Source: an uncultured Flavobacteriaceae bacterium (lineage in GTDB: Bacteria; Bacteroidota; Bacteroidia; Flavobacteriales; Flavobacteriaceae). Taken from it: a stretch of DNA of 64,000 nucleotides. Under the pieces are notes generated by a model. It did no database searches. It saw only the letters and a list, made by a program, of their open reading frames with translations, and was not told the DNA's origin. The stretch spans positions 1 through 64,000 of the forward strand of contig CANLWB010000002.1 in assembly GCA_947494695.1 (NCBI GenBank). Reading direction: 5' to 3'. Shown here piece after piece: positions 63,279 to 64,000 of this stretch (its first letter is position 1; the number at the start of each line of letters is the position of its first letter). The position numbers were made by a program, and so were the translations under genes.

Positions 63279-63920
63279 ATGTCAAAGAAGAAAAAGAAAT
63301 ATTATACAGTTTGGAAAGGACATCATACGGGCGTTTTCGAATCCTGGAATGATTGCAAAGCACAGATAAAAGATTTTCAGGGTGCGCAGTATAAATCCTT
63401 TTCTACATTCGAAGCCGCTAAAAAGGCATTGAAAGGAAATTATAGGGATTACATTGGCAAAACTTCAAAATTTAAAAGTGAGTTATCTGATGTACAACTC
63501 AAAAAAATAGGACAACCCAATTATCGATCTATTTCTGTAGATGCCGCCTCTAGTGGAAACCCAGGTATAATGGAATATCGAGGTGTTGATACTAAAACAA
63601 AAAAACAACTCTTTATTAAAGGGCCATTTCAAGAAGGTACAAATAATATAGGAGAGTTTCTTGCTATAGTTCATGGCTTGGCTTTTTTAAAAAAACATAA
63701 TAGCGACCATATTATATATACCGATTCCAGGACAGCTATGAGTTGGGTAAGAAAAAAGAATTGCAACACCAAACTAGAGCGTACAGATAAGAATGAAACG
63801 CTGTTCGAACTTGTAGACAGAGCTGTTAATTGGCTCAAGAATAATACATATAAAACAGTTATTGTTAAATGGGAAACCAAGGCCTGGGGGGAAATTCCCG
63901 CAGATTTTGGTAGAAAATAG
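63279..63920 (+). CDS. Viroplasmin / RNase H domain protein
   Basis: Start chosen at the ATG 63279 (MSKKKKKYYTVWKGHHTGVFESW), 10 bp after the cyclase stop. 213 residues. An N-terminal viroplasmin (caulimovirus-like) RNA-binding domain (about 8-52) is followed by an RNase H1 domain (about 80-210) with acidic residues in SVDAASSGNPGIMEY, NIGEFLAIVHGLAFL and IIYTDSRTAMSWV. It degrades RNA in RNA/DNA hybrids. It is the last gene of the purN group. Confidence 0.92.
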   Translation: MSKKKKKYYTVWKGHHTGVFESWNDCKAQIKDFQGAQYKSFSTFEAAKKALKGNYRDYIGKTSKFKSELSDVQLKKIGQPNYRSISVDAASSGNPGIMEYRGVDTKTKKQLFIKGPFQEGTNNIGEFLAIVHGLAFLKKHNSDHIIYTDSRTAMSWVRKKNCNTKLERTDKNETLFELVDRAVNWLKNNTYKTVIVKWETKAWGEIPADFGRK

Positions 63921-63956
63921 TAGTTTTTTGGTTGGTATTGAAGAAATAAAAATATT

Positions 63957-63987
63957 CTTGAATAAGTATTTAAAAGACGTATCTTTG
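63957..63987 (+). promoter_or_regulatory. Promoter reading off the right edge
   Basis: CTTG (63957-63960), 19-nt spacer and TATCTTTG (63980-63987) match the Bacteroidota -33/-7 consensus. The downstream gene lies beyond the window. Confidence 0.65.
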
Positions 63988-64000
63988 CACAAAATTATCA

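Noticed and set aside
63774-63992. 72-codon minus-strand frame at the right edge
   Set aside because: Antisense to the RNase H gene and its end region; the promoter there points the other way.

Overview
The window is a chromosomal segment of a member of the Bacteroidota, almost certainly family Flavobacteriaceae. Evidence: AT-rich DNA; many lipoproteins with a short signal ending in a Cys; a type IX secretion (T9SS) C-terminal sorting domain; TAnnTTTG-type -7 promoter elements; the acpP-fabF-rnc-IPExxxVDY-pyk gene order with divergent purN; and a complete Bat (Bacteroides aerotolerance-type) operon. No rRNA, tRNA, insertion sequence with transposase, prophage or CRISPR array was seen.

Layout. 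1-6 kb: housekeeping genes (gpsA, pheS, a CvpA-family protein) among small conserved unknowns and a lipocalin-like lipoprotein. 6.3-11.2 kb: an inorganic-carbon/anion cluster on the minus strand (SulP transporter, beta-carbonic anhydrase, DUF2490 protein, second SulP transporter). 11.6-21 kb: Bat operon on the minus strand (MoxR ATPase, DUF58 protein, a BatD-like protein, BatA, BatB, BatC, BatD, BatE), with unusual 7-nt-periodic inverted elements filling two of its intergenic gaps. 21-24.7 kb: DUF4382 lipoprotein, an SDR oxidoreductase, a four-helix-bundle protein and an AlbA_2 (Schlafen-like) protein.

24.7-34.9 kb is the accessory hot spot. A T9SS-sorted protein precedes a 2153-residue SpvB/FG-GAP/RHS polymorphic toxin. 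Behind the RHS core lie two C-terminal toxin/immunity cassettes in tandem. Each has the same architecture: conserved linker, toxin module, overlapping immunity gene, 30-bp repeat R. Only the first cassette is fused to the RHS core. The second is an orphan zinc-metallopeptidase-like toxin with its own candidate immunity gene, and it sits behind a terminator. Recombination between the two linker copies would put the second toxin in frame. This is the most interesting system in the window.

35-50 kb: ALDH7-type aldehyde dehydrogenase, CAP-domain lipoprotein, isoaspartyl peptidase/asparaginase, and a giant alpha-2-macroglobulin lipoprotein with an intact thioester motif. Its classic partner, penicillin-binding protein 1C, lies two genes further on. 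The spacers here carry diverged copies of an intergenic repeat and several hairpin elements. A 5'-truncated ECF sigma factor remnant lies just before a membrane protein gene.

50-64 kb: endonuclease/exonuclease/phosphatase-like protein, YCII-like lipoprotein, CYTH protein, DNA polymerase IV, an ECF sigma factor operon (sigma, putative membrane partner, lipoprotein, Spy/LTxxQ-like protein, then a separate beta-barrel protein), pyk, IPExxxVDY protein, rnc, fabF, acpP, and on the other strand purN, a cyclase-family protein and a viroplasmin/RNase H protein. A good promoter reads off the right edge.
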